Source: Bolinopsis microptera (taxonomy: Eukaryota > Ctenophora > Tentaculata > Lobata > Bolinopsidae). Taken from it: a stretch of DNA of 64,000 nt. Below are positions 25,010 to 34,620 of the stretch, piece after piece (position 1 is the first letter of the stretch; each line of letters opens with the position of its first letter). The translations under genes were made by a program, and so were the position numbers. The stretch covers positions 6,528,858 through 6,592,857 of the forward strand of contig NC_087075.1 in NCBI RefSeq assembly GCF_026151205.1. Reading direction: 5' to 3'. The notes under the pieces were generated by a model. That model ran no database searches, was not told where the DNA came from, and saw only the letters and a list, made by a program, of their open reading frames with translations.

Positions 25010-25214
25010 CATAATGGTAGATTCATTGCTGCAGCAGTTTACGTGACACAAGTTTATCACGAGGTGTGACGTCACAATCACATAATGGTAGATTCATTGC
25101 TGCAGCAGTTTACGTGACACAAGTTTATCACGAGGTGTGACGTCACATCACGTGGTGTGACGTCACATAATGGTAGATTCATTGCTGCAGCAGTTTACGT
25201 GACACAAGTTTATC
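25010..25214. repeat. Three 49-bp copies separated by a TCACGAGGTGTGACGTCACA-type spacer
   Basis: Copies at 25010-25058, 25081-25129 and 25166-25214 (CATAATGGTAGATTCATTGC to AGTTTATC) are essentially identical. They are separated by one or two copies of a 20-base word, TCACGAGGTGTGACGTCACA, also found at 27.78 kb. The array is directly upstream of the Penelope-like ORF. Confidence 0.9.
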
Positions 25215-27110
25215 TCCTAAACTGTTAAACTTACTGTCGGCACTGATTAATTGTTGAGCAAAATGAATTATGATGTTTTCCTTGCTAGCCAATACCTGAA
25301 GGATCTTGAAAAAGATTTCTGCTCTGACCTTTTGACTGATAGCACTGATGCCCTTCAATGGTTGGATTTCGTGGATAGTGAACATTCCCCAGTACAGAAG
25401 AAAGGCTTCAGATCATTTACCTACGACTTTAAGGCCCTCTATGATTCTCTAACACCACCCCTCGTCATAGAGGCCCTGAATTCCGCTATGTCATCATGCA
25501 GAGAAGATTGGTCTGAAGATTTCTGCAAATGGCTCACCAAATTGGTGGAATTGAGCCTTCGATCCTCTGCTGGGGTGTTCGATCAAAATTGGTTCATACA
25601 ACTCATCGGTATCCCTACGGGTGGATCACTATGTGTCCAAATCGCAAACATAGCAGTCTACTACCTAATGAACAAATGTGTTTATAGTAACCCAGAGCTC
25701 ATGAATAAGATCGTATCAGCTAGGCGTTACATTGACGACGGAGCAGGTTTGTTTGAGGGAACTACAGATGAGTTCAAAATTTGGATTGCAGATGTTAACA
25801 AAGCACTCCTCTCCCATGGCCTAATCATTGATGAATACCAAATAGAAGATCCTGGTAAATACGTATCTTTCCTTGACATAATGTTCACCTTCGATTCCTT
25901 AGGATCCCTCCAAACGGATTTGTTCATAAAGCCAACAGACTCTCGTTCATATCTACATTTTAAAAGCTCCCACCCTAACCATATCTATTCCGGTATCGTG
26001 TACTCTCAATGCCTTAGACTCAGAAGGATCATCAACTGCCAAGAACGCCTGAAAGAACATCTCAACAACCTTAAAAAAGCCTTCCTTGCCGCATGTTACC
26101 CTAGAAAAATGATTGAGAACATCAGTAATAAGGTCCTTAACACAGCAAGATCACTGTCACGCAAAGTTCAGGCTCCTGATGACCAGACATCATTACATCT
26201 TCCAATCAGGGTCATATCTACTTATGGTAGTGATGATGATCTGGTGTCTGTGACTAAGAAGTATGAAGAACACCTCTCAAGAACGAGGAGTTTCAGTGAA
26301 AGTGACACTGCTGAAACATCCCAAGAGACCTCCTCAACATCCGCCACACCTAGAAAGACAATTTTCAGTTACACAAAGAAAACAGGGCCAAGCCTAAAAT
26401 CTCGCCTCGTCAAATTGAAAGAACTTGCTTTAGGAGCTCAACATGGCCCAACCAGCAAATGCAATGTGCCAAGATGCAAATGTTGTGAACTTGTCAAAGG
26501 CACCCGTGAATTCAAAGTGAACGGCAAGAAGGTTAAAGCTTCCCCTGGAAACTGCCAGAGCTACAACATCATTTATCTGTTCCAATGTAGTGTCTGTGGA
26601 AAGGCTTACGTCGGCCGCACAACTCGATCTCTACGGGTTAGGACTGGAGAACATAGGGTCAAATATTATAAACTTTTAAATGGTGATAAGGTAGATGAAA
26701 CAAGTGATGAATATAGTTTGGGTTTACATTTGTTGGATCATGGTTTTAGACAAAGGGAAGATTTTAACAAAATTTTTAATGTGTCAATTATTGATAATTC
26801 TAGTCCTAAAACTTTGGATGTCCGTGAACATAAATATATTCAACTACTCAAGACTTTAAAACCTTTGGGAATTAATACTATAAATCCTTTTGGCCTTCCA
26901 TTACTCCTAACATCTTAATTTTAACATTATAACCGTTTTAAGAGTGTTCAGATTTTTAAAGGAATTTTGGGTTTTACTAACTTTTTACAATTTTTAGGGC
27001 TTATGTCACTGAAGATGACGCCTTGCAACATGTTTGACGATAGCCTGTAGATTGATAGTTTGATCTCAGTATTTACAACAATTCATCTAGTTTGATTGAT
27101 TCAAAGGGAA
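25215..27110 (+). mobile_element. Penelope-like retroelement, 5'-truncated
   Basis: In the intron between exons 15 and 16 of the large gene, on the opposite strand. It has one long ORF and a 3' tail containing GTCACTGAAGATGACGCC, a motif echoed after the ORF of the unrelated fragment at 1.4 kb. The 5' boundary abuts the 49-bp triple repeat; the exact 3' boundary is unclear. Confidence 0.8.
25263..26918 (+). CDS. Penelope-like reverse transcriptase with GIY-YIG endonuclease
   Basis: Copies element RNA into DNA at nicked target sites. Reverse transcriptase palm motifs in order: A, SFTYDFKALYDSL; B, GIPTGGSLCVQIANIAVYYL; C, RRYIDDGAG with the two catalytic Asp; D, YVSFLDIMF. The family block FIKPTDSRSYLHFKSSHPNH follows, then a Cys cluster (CNVPRCKCCE) and a C-terminal GIY-YIG nuclease (IIYLFQC, AYVGRT, LRVRTGEH). 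The frame is open and uninterrupted. It begins only about 95 residues before motif A, while full-length relatives have some 200 more at the N-terminus, so the copy is probably 5'-truncated despite a usable ATG at 25263. The frame also opens 12 bases earlier at a TTG, which I do not favour. Confidence 0.9.
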   Translation: MNYDVFLASQYLKDLEKDFCSDLLTDSTDALQWLDFVDSEHSPVQKKGFRSFTYDFKALYDSLTPPLVIEALNSAMSSCREDWSEDFCKWLTKLVELSLRSSAGVFDQNWFIQLIGIPTGGSLCVQIANIAVYYLMNKCVYSNPELMNKIVSARRYIDDGAGLFEGTTDEFKIWIADVNKALLSHGLIIDEYQIEDPGKYVSFLDIMFTFDSLGSLQTDLFIKPTDSRSYLHFKSSHPNHIYSGIVYSQCLRLRRIINCQERLKEHLNNLKKAFLAACYPRKMIENISNKVLNTARSLSRKVQAPDDQTSLHLPIRVISTYGSDDDLVSVTKKYEEHLSRTRSFSESDTAETSQETSSTSATPRKTIFSYTKKTGPSLKSRLVKLKELALGAQHGPTSKCNVPRCKCCELVKGTREFKVNGKKVKASPGNCQSYNIIYLFQCSVCGKAYVGRTTRSLRVRTGEHRVKYYKLLNGDKVDETSDEYSLGLHLLDHGFRQREDFNKIFNVSIIDNSSPKTLDVREHKYIQLLKTLKPLGINTINPFGLPLLLTS

Positions 27111-27610
27111 ACAAATTCCTCTGAATTATGAGAAACGATATTATATATTCTAGAACTCTGTTATTATAGTTAAATTCTCAGTATCAAATATCTCTTAAAA
27201 CCATCATTACCCTCTTATCTCTTATACCTTATCTTCAACAGGATCATAATATGTTATTACTCAGACAAGATAATTTAATACTCCAACGCAAACTGCTGCC
27301 GTAAGGGGGTCTACTAGGATGGTGTTAAATCTTTTGTAATATCAATCTGACAACCAATCTTAATTGAGAAACTTTCAAGGCCCAATCTGTTTTGAGTTTT
27401 GACCAACGACACGAAATAACCGGACACAGAAAAAAAGTGATTACCGAGAAAGGTTATCTAGTACTTGGGATCATGGTCAAAATAATAAAAGAAAAAGTGA
27501 GATTCTTAACTTTTAACGATGGTTTGATAAAATTAAATGTCAAATGGTAAAAATAATAGAAGAAAAAGTGAGACTTTAAATCTCCCCACCTTATCTCAGC
27601 CTTATCTCAC

Positions 27611-27759
27611 CTTATCTCAGCCATAGCACCAGACTTAGAGCCCCTGGCTCCTAGGAGAGCCTCCACATTAGCCATACCCTGCTCCTTCTCCTCCTTTATC
27701 TGTCTGATATCGCTCAGCAGACCTGTCTTACTTGACTTGGCAGCAAACAACGCTTCTAC
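27611..27759 (-). CDS. 17/31-repeat protein gene, exon 15
   Basis: Residues 811-859. Acceptor CCCCCTCCAG, donor ATAAG|GTGAGA; phase 0 in, phase 2 out. It carries VEALFAAKSSKTGLLSDI and the next 31-residue unit through GARGSKSGAMAEI. The first 37 coding bases and the CAG acceptor are duplicated 125 bp upstream in transcription order (27848-27887). The outer copy would run into a stop, so splicing must use the inner acceptor to stay open. Confidence 0.8.
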
Positions 27760-27887
27760 CTGGAGGGGGAGGTGTGACGTCACATCACGAGGTGTGACGT
27801 CATATCACGAGGTGTGACGTCACATCACGTGATGTGACTCAGTATATCTGTCTTACTTGACTTGGCAGCAAACAACGCTTCTACCTG
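27723..27887. repeat. 40-bp duplication of exon 15 start around TGACGTCA repeats
   Basis: 27723-27762 equals 27848-27887 exactly (CTGTCTTACTTGACTTGGCA onwards). The 85 bp between them are three tandem 20-base words GGTGTGACGTCACATCACGA, the same word that separates the 49-bp repeats at 25.0-25.2 kb. Confidence 0.93.
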
Positions 27888-28219
27888 TTCAAAGATCAGA
27901 GGTTATATATTGTACGAACAACTACGAACAATTTGATTGATGAATATAATGTATTTAAAAGTTGTCATTTCTTTTTCTTTATCTGTTCTACAAAGAAGTG
28001 CCTGATATTTAAAGATGATTGAGTCATCCGCAGTTCGCACCTTATTTGGCAACTGTTGTTAAGGGCCGTTAAACCGTATTCTCGGACTTCAAAGCTGAGA
28101 GACGACCGAAAAACGTTGCATTTTATAGTATATATATATACTGTTACTAGAAAATGCAAAGTTTTATAATGGCAAGTAACTGTCACTCTAAATCTTAAAT
28201 TTCGCGATCACGTGACAGG

Positions 28220-28640
28220 ATTCAATTCCCCAAAAGGTGAACTTCGTAACTAGCCTATATTAACCACAAAATTTACTATTCTGCAATTTAATAGCCTTTT
28301 AAAAATATTGTATGTGTTCAATCTTATCTAGTAACGTAGCCAAATTTGGTACTTACTAACCCGTACAATTTTTATATTTCTAAGTCAATCCAATTAAAAA
28401 TATTTACCCCCGCAACCTACTTCCCAATATTCAATTCCCCAAAAGGCCAACTTTACTACACAAGAAAACATTACATAATGTGATTTGACAGCTTTTATAA
28501 AATCATTTACTGTGTTCAACCGTATCTTCTGAAGCTGTCAAATGTGGTACATACTTGGCATTGCTTCCCTGAGTTCGGGCACATTGTATAGTCACACTTG
28601 TAAGTATTTTTCACTACACTAAGCGGCCGCACATTGCACA
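28220..28640. repeat. Diverged tandem duplication, period about 209 bp
   Basis: ATTCAATTCCCCAAAAGG recurs at 28220 and 28429, followed in both copies by an AACTT segment and later GTGTTCAA then AAATTTGGTAC or AAATGTGGTAC. Old and diverged; intronic. Confidence 0.7.
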
Positions 28641-29069
28641 TAGAGATAGTGAACTATACATACACACTTCAAATGCGATAGTGTTATGGTAGCGTGTTTG
28701 CACAAGTGATGATCATGTAGGAGACCCATTTCTGGAAACTAACCCCGTACGATTTTATAATCTTTAATTTGGTCTAGTTTGGAAGAATTAGTATACACAG
28801 CCATACTAACTTTTGATTTTGCAGATAAGAGCAAACTCCAAAAACTGAGAGCAGGTCTAGTGGTCACTATGGTAAATCTCGAAGTTGATGCAAATCTTTT
28901 ATTATCTTTTTATTATCTTTTGATTAAAGCAAAAACGGCAATAATTTTAATCAATTGCAATAATAGCCGCGCATAGTTCACTCTAGGACGTTCACGATCA
29001 ATTTGAATTATACGAATAAAAGTATGCAACAAAAATTCAGCACTGAAACAAAAATATGCTAATTATTAC

Positions 29070-29218
29070 ATTTTTGATTCCTTCTTCTTTTTCTTTCCCC
29101 ATATCCTTGATATCAGATAAGACGTTCATCTGTTTAGCTCGTCCTTCAAAGAGGGCAGCAACGTTTTGTTTCCCTTGATCGGCCTCTGCACCACGAGCTT
29201 CAATGTCGGATAAAATAT
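29070..29218 (-). CDS. 17/31-repeat protein gene, exon 14
   Basis: Residues 761-810. Acceptor CTCGCAG, donor AAAAAT|GTAATA; phase 1 in, phase 0 out. ILSDIEARGAEADQGKQNV, then a 14-residue unit FEGRAKQMNVLSDI, then KDMGKEKEEGIKN. This is one and a half units of the 31-residue (17+14) repeat. It joins exon 15 as IKN|VEAL, in register. Confidence 0.83.
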
Positions 29219-30139
29219 CTGCGAGAATAAATAATTAATTGGCTGGGTGATTTAAGGTTAATTTCCGAGTGCCACACTGAACCATGAACACACAAACAAA
29301 CCTAAAACCGCTTTTTATGCCGCACCGCAGCATGATTACTTTCAACATTTTAACATTATATTCAAATAAATGATTATGTTGAAACTTGCAAATTATAAAA
29401 ACAAACGATTATGTCAAAAAATTTCCATAAACTTGAAAAGTTTTTTTCCCGAGCAAACCATATCTTACGCTTTGTGATAGTTTGACTTGATTAGAAATTT
29501 CTAGAATTTTTGGGAAAAAACAAGTGCAGCTCAGGCAAAAACAAGTGCACTCAAACCCTAGGTGGACATGGACGTATCAAGGAGAAAATGTATACGATTT
29601 TTAAAAATATAACAATACACAGCTGTAAACATAACCGTATACAAATTTGTTTAAGGAAAACGATATTAGAAGTCGCGTGCTAAATTATGAAGTTGAAAAC
29701 AAATCATAATAAAAATAATAATAATGGAATCTTATTAATGATTTGTTGATTTCATGCAGCATGTTTCATGCAAAAAGAATCACACTGATTCCCACAAAGC
29801 TTCTTTTTTAATTGCTTCAAGGTCAATGTTACATGCAGGTATCAAGCAGCCTAATAAGGAGTGAGCTTTAAGAAAAGCTGGACTCTACCGAGGAGACTTC
29901 TTTTGTGGATAGACTTTGAAGTTTCATATCAACAATGTAAACAAAAGTTCAAATTTCGAATTCTAATTGCAATTGCCGTTTTATGGCACAGCTTAAACAT
30001 CCTTTTCTAGCAGTAAAATTATTCTCTGATTAATCACTGTGTCTGTAGTACGACTGATTTATCGCTGTGCGACTGTTATTTCTACTGATTTTATTAGCAA
30101 AATTTGGTCTATAATATCCAGCCTTTCTCAATATCTCAC

Positions 30140-30253
30140 TTATTCTAGCGCCAGCAATTTTCACGCTCTGCGAATGTCCGGCAACAAACTGGGACAGTGC
30201 TTCCCGTTCATCATCAGCTTGCTTTCCTCGAGCTTCAATATCTGATAGCACGT
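30140..30253 (-). CDS. 17/31-repeat protein gene, exon 13
   Basis: Residues 723-760. Acceptor TTCTTGTAG, donor AATAA|GTGAGA; phase 1 at both ends. VLSDIEARGKQADDEREAL matches exon 14's opening. Its last seven residues (KIAGARI) break the 14-residue spacing that follows in other units, as if the donor had shifted 21 bases outward. Confidence 0.8.
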
Positions 30254-30717
30254 CTACAAGAAAAGAGTTCGTTTTGGGTACAGTATTAATAATACTATTA
30301 TCTCTATTATGGGTACGTACCCATAGGCATACTACTACTATATGTATAGTGTATACTAGTGGGGAGGTAAACCACATTTGTTTTGACTCTTGACAAAGAT
30401 TTTATAGTTTTCACTGTTCAATGCTGGAAGCTGAATTTACAGAAATTAAGGTGTACCTCTCCACCAGTAACTAGATATGTATCAAGGAAAGTTGAGTTAT
30501 ATGGCATCGGGAGTGTATTGACTTAGTTGTGGTTCCTTGGGGTTTGCTTAAACGTGAAATTATAGATTTTCGATAACTTCATGTAATAAAATCTTCATAC
30601 TCAAGCGCTCAGGTTAGAATCTCAGAGAATGTTTTAAAACTTAGGATCTAACCAACCAAATAAAAGAGTTAATGCAAGCAAGCAGTTCAAGCGGTTCAAG
30701 CATACCTCAGACAAATT

Positions 30718-30866
30718 CTCCCTCCCTCCCTCCCTCCCTCCCTCCCTCCCTCCCTCCCTCCCTCCCTCCCTCCCTCCCTCCCTCCCTCCCTCCCTCCCCC
30801 CCCTCCCTCCCTCCCTCCCTCCCTCCCTTCCTCCCTCCCTCCCTCCCTCCCTCCCTCCCTCCCTCC
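30718..30866. repeat. (CCCT)n microsatellite
   Basis: About 37 tetramers CCCT/GGGA with two small interruptions, inside the intron 65 bp past the exon 12 donor. The long Pro/Ser or Gly/Arg/Glu frames here are artefacts. Confidence 0.97.
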
Positions 30867-30932
30867 ATCTCGCTCTCGCTCTCTGCCAAACCCGAAACGA
30901 ATATTTCCTTGCGTTTGACAATTGTGACTTAC

Positions 30933-31047
30933 TCTGTCTAACTCCATCGGTTTTGTTCATCAGTTCGTTCTGCATGTTTTCTTTGTTTTCCTTTGAGTTA
31001 GTCAGTGTTCTGAGTTCTAGATGAGCTGCTTCTTTCGCGTTTCTTGC
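30933..31047 (-). CDS. 17/31-repeat protein gene, exon 12
   Basis: Residues 685-722. Acceptor TTTCATAG, donor CAGA|GTAAGT; phase 0 in, phase 1 out. ARNAKEAAHLELRTLTNSKE then NKENMQNEL. It completes the last two intervals of the strict 17-residue block; the anchor Leu at 713 ends that block. It is joined to exon 11 across a 16-kb intron. Confidence 0.82.
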
Positions 31048-31368
31048 CTATGAAATAATTCACATCTGTTAGTTTCCAATCTTAAATTAGCAAATGAAGG
31101 TCCTCTAACATAATGATTAGCTGTTATTCGTGATGTTTTAATTTTAACAGTATTTGGGGATAACAGAGTGCCCGCCACACTCTTTAATGATGAAATAAAG
31201 TATACCGTGGGATCAACAATGAAGAACTAAAAGCAACTTTACTTAGACTAAAAGTGTTTACGTTAAAATGGGTAGAATAAGTTCGCTCAATCACTATTTC
31301 TTCCTAAAAAACACATGCGACCTGTACTGCGTTTATGTACATGTACAATAAAACATGCATATACATAT

Positions 31369-31592
31369 ACAATAAAACTGAAATAATTGTGGTATCTTCC
31401 GTCAGGTAGAAATTAATTATCGTAACTAGAACTAAGATCATTTAAAAATTGTGTTACCAATATGAGATATGACCTGCGTTAATTAACAATAAAACTGAAA
31501 TAATTGTGGTATCTTCCGTCAAATGGAAACTAATTATCACAACTGTAATTTGAAGTATTTTAAAACAGTGTTACCATATAAGATAATATGCT
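31369..31592. repeat. Tandem duplication, period 117 bp
   Basis: ACAATAAAACTGAAATAATT at 31369 and 31486, each followed by GTGGTATCTTCCGTCA and a similar body. Directly adjacent to the direct repeat flanking the next element. Confidence 0.85.
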
Positions 31593-33029
31593 GATTATAA
31601 CATAAGGCAAGACCTAAAATTCACAACATTCCCCAAGATAGATCTTTAGGACACTAAAAAAGCAGTAAGTCAAAGTGGATTTAATCTTTCAATTAATGTC
31701 CAAATGAGTTGTAACTAGGGTTGCCAACCGATATTATCGGCCGATAATTATCGGTGATAATTTGCCAAAGATCTTTATCGATTATTGCGATAATTCTCGA
31801 GAATTATCGCGATAATCAACAAATTTTTATTAGGGGAAAATAGCCTAAATTTAACATATTTTTCTTATCTGTTTCTTTGTTTGTCATGTTAAACCCGACT
31901 GCTACCATAATTTGCAATGTAATGGACAATGGTATGCTGACGTGCTATGTAGTCTGTAGTTTTTATGAATTTGCGGCAGTGACAATTGAAATGTCGTGTT
32001 ATATTATCGCATCTAGTTAGTTATGAGTTAAGTAGGTAACTTGGATGTTGTATGATCAGACGCAGTTATTCTGGTTTTTGATGCACGGAAAGAAACTCAT
32101 ACTGCAACGAGACTGCAAAACCTGTTCGAGTTTGCTGTGTGGTGTGTAGTATGTTGAAGAGATATGACTGGATAACTGATGCAGTGAACGGAGTTTTGGT
32201 TGACTCGGAGCTAGGTAATCTAATACGGAATACAGGATAGACTGAGTTAGACATGAGTTAGACATCATTAAGACTGTGTTAAAGAGACAACAATCTCCCT
32301 CAACCTAGCAGAAGTGAATGTTCAGTTTATTGATAGCAAGCTGGAAGAGTCAAAAGATAGACTCGTCACTTTCTCGAACCCTTCTTGATAGGCTACGTAC
32401 ATGATATGTCAAGAGACTAGAGAAAGAACCTTAACTTCGTATGATTGCCAGTAAAGTTCTACTCGGACCCCGGTATTATAGCAGCTGCAGATGCATATCA
32501 AGACTACAAAATGATCACTAAGTAAACCTTGATACGTAATTTTAATGCTCTGCAAAGGAACAATAGGCCTAAAGAACATTTGTCGATGAAATATGGGCTT
32601 GTTAAAGGGCAATACCAATATTGCAATTGATTCTATAGAAAAGCTATTAAGCAATTCTATAGAAAAGAATAAAGCACACGATAATTCTATTAAAGTAATT
32701 CTAATTCTCTGCAGAGAAAAAATAGGCCATATTGTCGATAAAATGTGGGCTTGTTAAAGGGCAATGCCAATATTGCAATTGATTCTATAGGAAAGCATTA
32801 AGCAATTCTATAGAAAATGATAAAGCCAACGATAATGCTATGAAAGTTTGCTATTTTTTAAAAGTTTTTTTTTCAAAGTTCGAATTTAACCGATTTTTGG
32901 AAATTAAATTCAATTAATGATATTGTAACAAGATAACATAGCATAGGAGCATAATTCAAGTATGCATAGTGCAGACAAATATTACTTCTATTATCTTGCC
33001 AAATTTATCGCCGATAACCGATATTATCG

Positions 33030-34430
33030 CGATGATTTGATTTGATTTGAAACTTTTACAAAATAGCAAATATACAAATGTACAGCAAGTCGAACAAACA
33101 TATAAAATGGGCCGAAATGTATAAATGCTATAAAGCGTGGGTCAGTGAAACAAGTACAGAGGACAACTTTCAAAACAGGAGTTTTATGGCCGCCCAAAGT
33201 CTCAATAACATCACCTCCACCTAGTAATAAAATTATGAAATATGAAAAGTGTGAAACAATCAAATAATAAAATATTCAAAATATATAGTTGTCTCTTAAA
33301 TACAGATAACGTCTGAAAATTCTTAAAATAATCATCACTCCTTCATATATACTGATCAGTGTCCGAGAGTGTAACTCATGATGACTTCTTATCACGGCTA
33401 CATACCTTCCCGTACCGGATGTAGTGGTCGAGATGAGTCTGTTCCGCCCTCTTCTTCTTCAGGTCAGTGACCAGATGCTTCCTTGTTGCTCGTTCTTCGC
33501 TGGATCTGTCTGGACATATCCATACATCTTTGTGCTTCTCCCTCAGTCTCCCTGTTTTCATCAGAATCTGATGAACCGCTGTTGAGCTTGGGACGGTGAT
33601 CTTGACTGGTCGGATAGCCGTACTACCTGGCCTCTTCCAACCGACTCTAGTCGCTTCGAAGTGAGGTTTCTCCCCGATCTCCTCCAAAACTGCGGTAACT
33701 AGCGCTGGAAGCTGTTCTTCCTCCTCTTCTTTCAGCCCAAACACGATCAGGTTCTTGCTCCTGTCCTCCTCTGCAGCCACACTCTTCATCACCTTCTTCA
33801 GGATTTTACTGTTGCAGACCGTACCACTTGCACTGTTCTGTTGAACAGCTGCACTATAGTTCTGAATCCCTGACTCCACCGTTGTTTGGACTGTCTCCTC
33901 AACAGACGTCTTAAGCAACTGTAGTTGTTCGTCCTTCTGCATCAGCAGCTGGCCCTGCAGTCTGATCACCTTTTCTTTGTCTGCTAGTGCTTCCGTCTTG
34001 AAGCACTCGATGATCTCCTTCAAGAGATACATCTGACTATTCTGCCGACGAACAAGGTCCACTGCATCCACAATCCAGCCAGACAGAGTCTGTTTATCCT
34101 TAGTCTTGATCTTTTCACGACTTTCGTAGTCAATTTCACGGTAGTCCATATGCAGGTCTTTTTCTAACTTATCGGACCAGCGTGCAACACAGCCTTCCAC
34201 ATCTTCCTGTTGATCATAGTTGAACTCCTTAATCAACTCCTGGGATCGGGTCAAAGTTGGGTCATCCCCCATAGTGTACTTGTATAGTAATGTACAAGTA
34301 CACACGCAAAGGTAAACTACACGGTAGCAGCAAACTGAACTTATTGCAAATTTACAAAAGATAAGAGAGCTCGATATTTGCAACACAAGCTACACTGATT
34401 ACACACACTGATTTGGAAAAAAAATTTGGA
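33030..34430 (-). mobile_element. ORF1-only LINE
   Basis: On the minus strand: 5'UTR, ORF1, about 340 bp of 3'UTR and a tail of CAAAT repeats (TTTGATTTGATTTG near 33040 on plus). There is no ORF2, so it is an internally deleted, non-autonomous LINE. It interrupts the hAT-like element near its right end. Confidence 0.7.
33376..34272 (-). CDS. LINE ORF1 protein (coiled coil plus RRM-like domain)
   Basis: Nucleic-acid-binding ORF1 protein of a non-LTR retrotransposon; 298 residues from the ATG at 34272 (MGDDPTLTRSQELIKEF). The frame extends 38 codons upstream, but that part is leader-like. An amphipathic helical region (residues about 85-145) is followed by an RRM-like block starting RSKNLIVFGLKEEEEEQLPA, a basic RVGWKRPGS, IRPVKITVPSS, and LREKHKDVWICPDRSSEE. 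This order is the standard layout of CR1/L2-type ORF1 proteins in aquatic invertebrates. The frame is intact, so the copy is young or was mobilised in trans. Clade naming is inference. Confidence 0.82.
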   Translation of the reverse strand: MGDDPTLTRSQELIKEFNYDQQEDVEGCVARWSDKLEKDLHMDYREIDYESREKIKTKDKQTLSGWIVDAVDLVRRQNSQMYLLKEIIECFKTEALADKEKVIRLQGQLLMQKDEQLQLLKTSVEETVQTTVESGIQNYSAAVQQNSASGTVCNSKILKKVMKSVAAEEDRSKNLIVFGLKEEEEEQLPALVTAVLEEIGEKPHFEATRVGWKRPGSTAIRPVKITVPSSTAVHQILMKTGRLREKHKDVWICPDRSSEERATRKHLVTDLKKKRAEQTHLDHYIRYGKVCSRDKKSS

Positions 34431-34620
34431 AAAAGTTATCGATTATCGCGATTTAAAAAAAATTGTACCGATAATGGCAACCCTAATGCTAATTATAACA
34501 TAAGACAAGACCTAAAATATACAACATTCCCCAAGATAGATCTTTAGGACACTAAAAAAGCAGTAAGTCAAAGTGGATTTAATCTTTCAATTAATGTCCA
34601 AATGTGAAATGAGTTGTAAC

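Larger units (their letters stand above)
31716..34485. mobile_element. hAT-like element (TIR TAGGGTTGCCA) carrying a LINE insertion
   Basis: Ends TAGGGTTGCCA and TGGCAACCCTA, with TTATCG-rich subterminal repeats on both sides (31735-31820, 32995-33030, 34437-34475). TAGGGTTGCC resembles hAT termini, but no 8-bp duplication is visible because the flanks are a long direct repeat. No transposase is encoded. Internally it has a tandem duplication of about 150 bp (about 32539-32850). A LINE is inserted near its right end. Confidence 0.6.
31588..34620. repeat. Long direct repeat (128/135 bp) flanking a transposon
   Basis: 31588-31715 and 34486-34620 are near-identical (ATGCTGATTATAACATAAG to GAGTTGTAAC); the right copy has a few extra bases. 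They bracket the element at 31716-34485 exactly. Confidence 0.88.

Noticed and set aside
27000..27060. Hammerhead ribozyme after the 25.3-kb Penelope ORF
   Set aside because: CTGAAGA is present but no GAAA box follows at a suitable distance; only the 1.4-kb fragment retains both.
30634..30975. Long Pro/Ser and Gly/Arg/Glu open frames
   Set aside because: Translation of the (CCCT)n microsatellite in several frames; only exon 12 (30933-31047) is real here.
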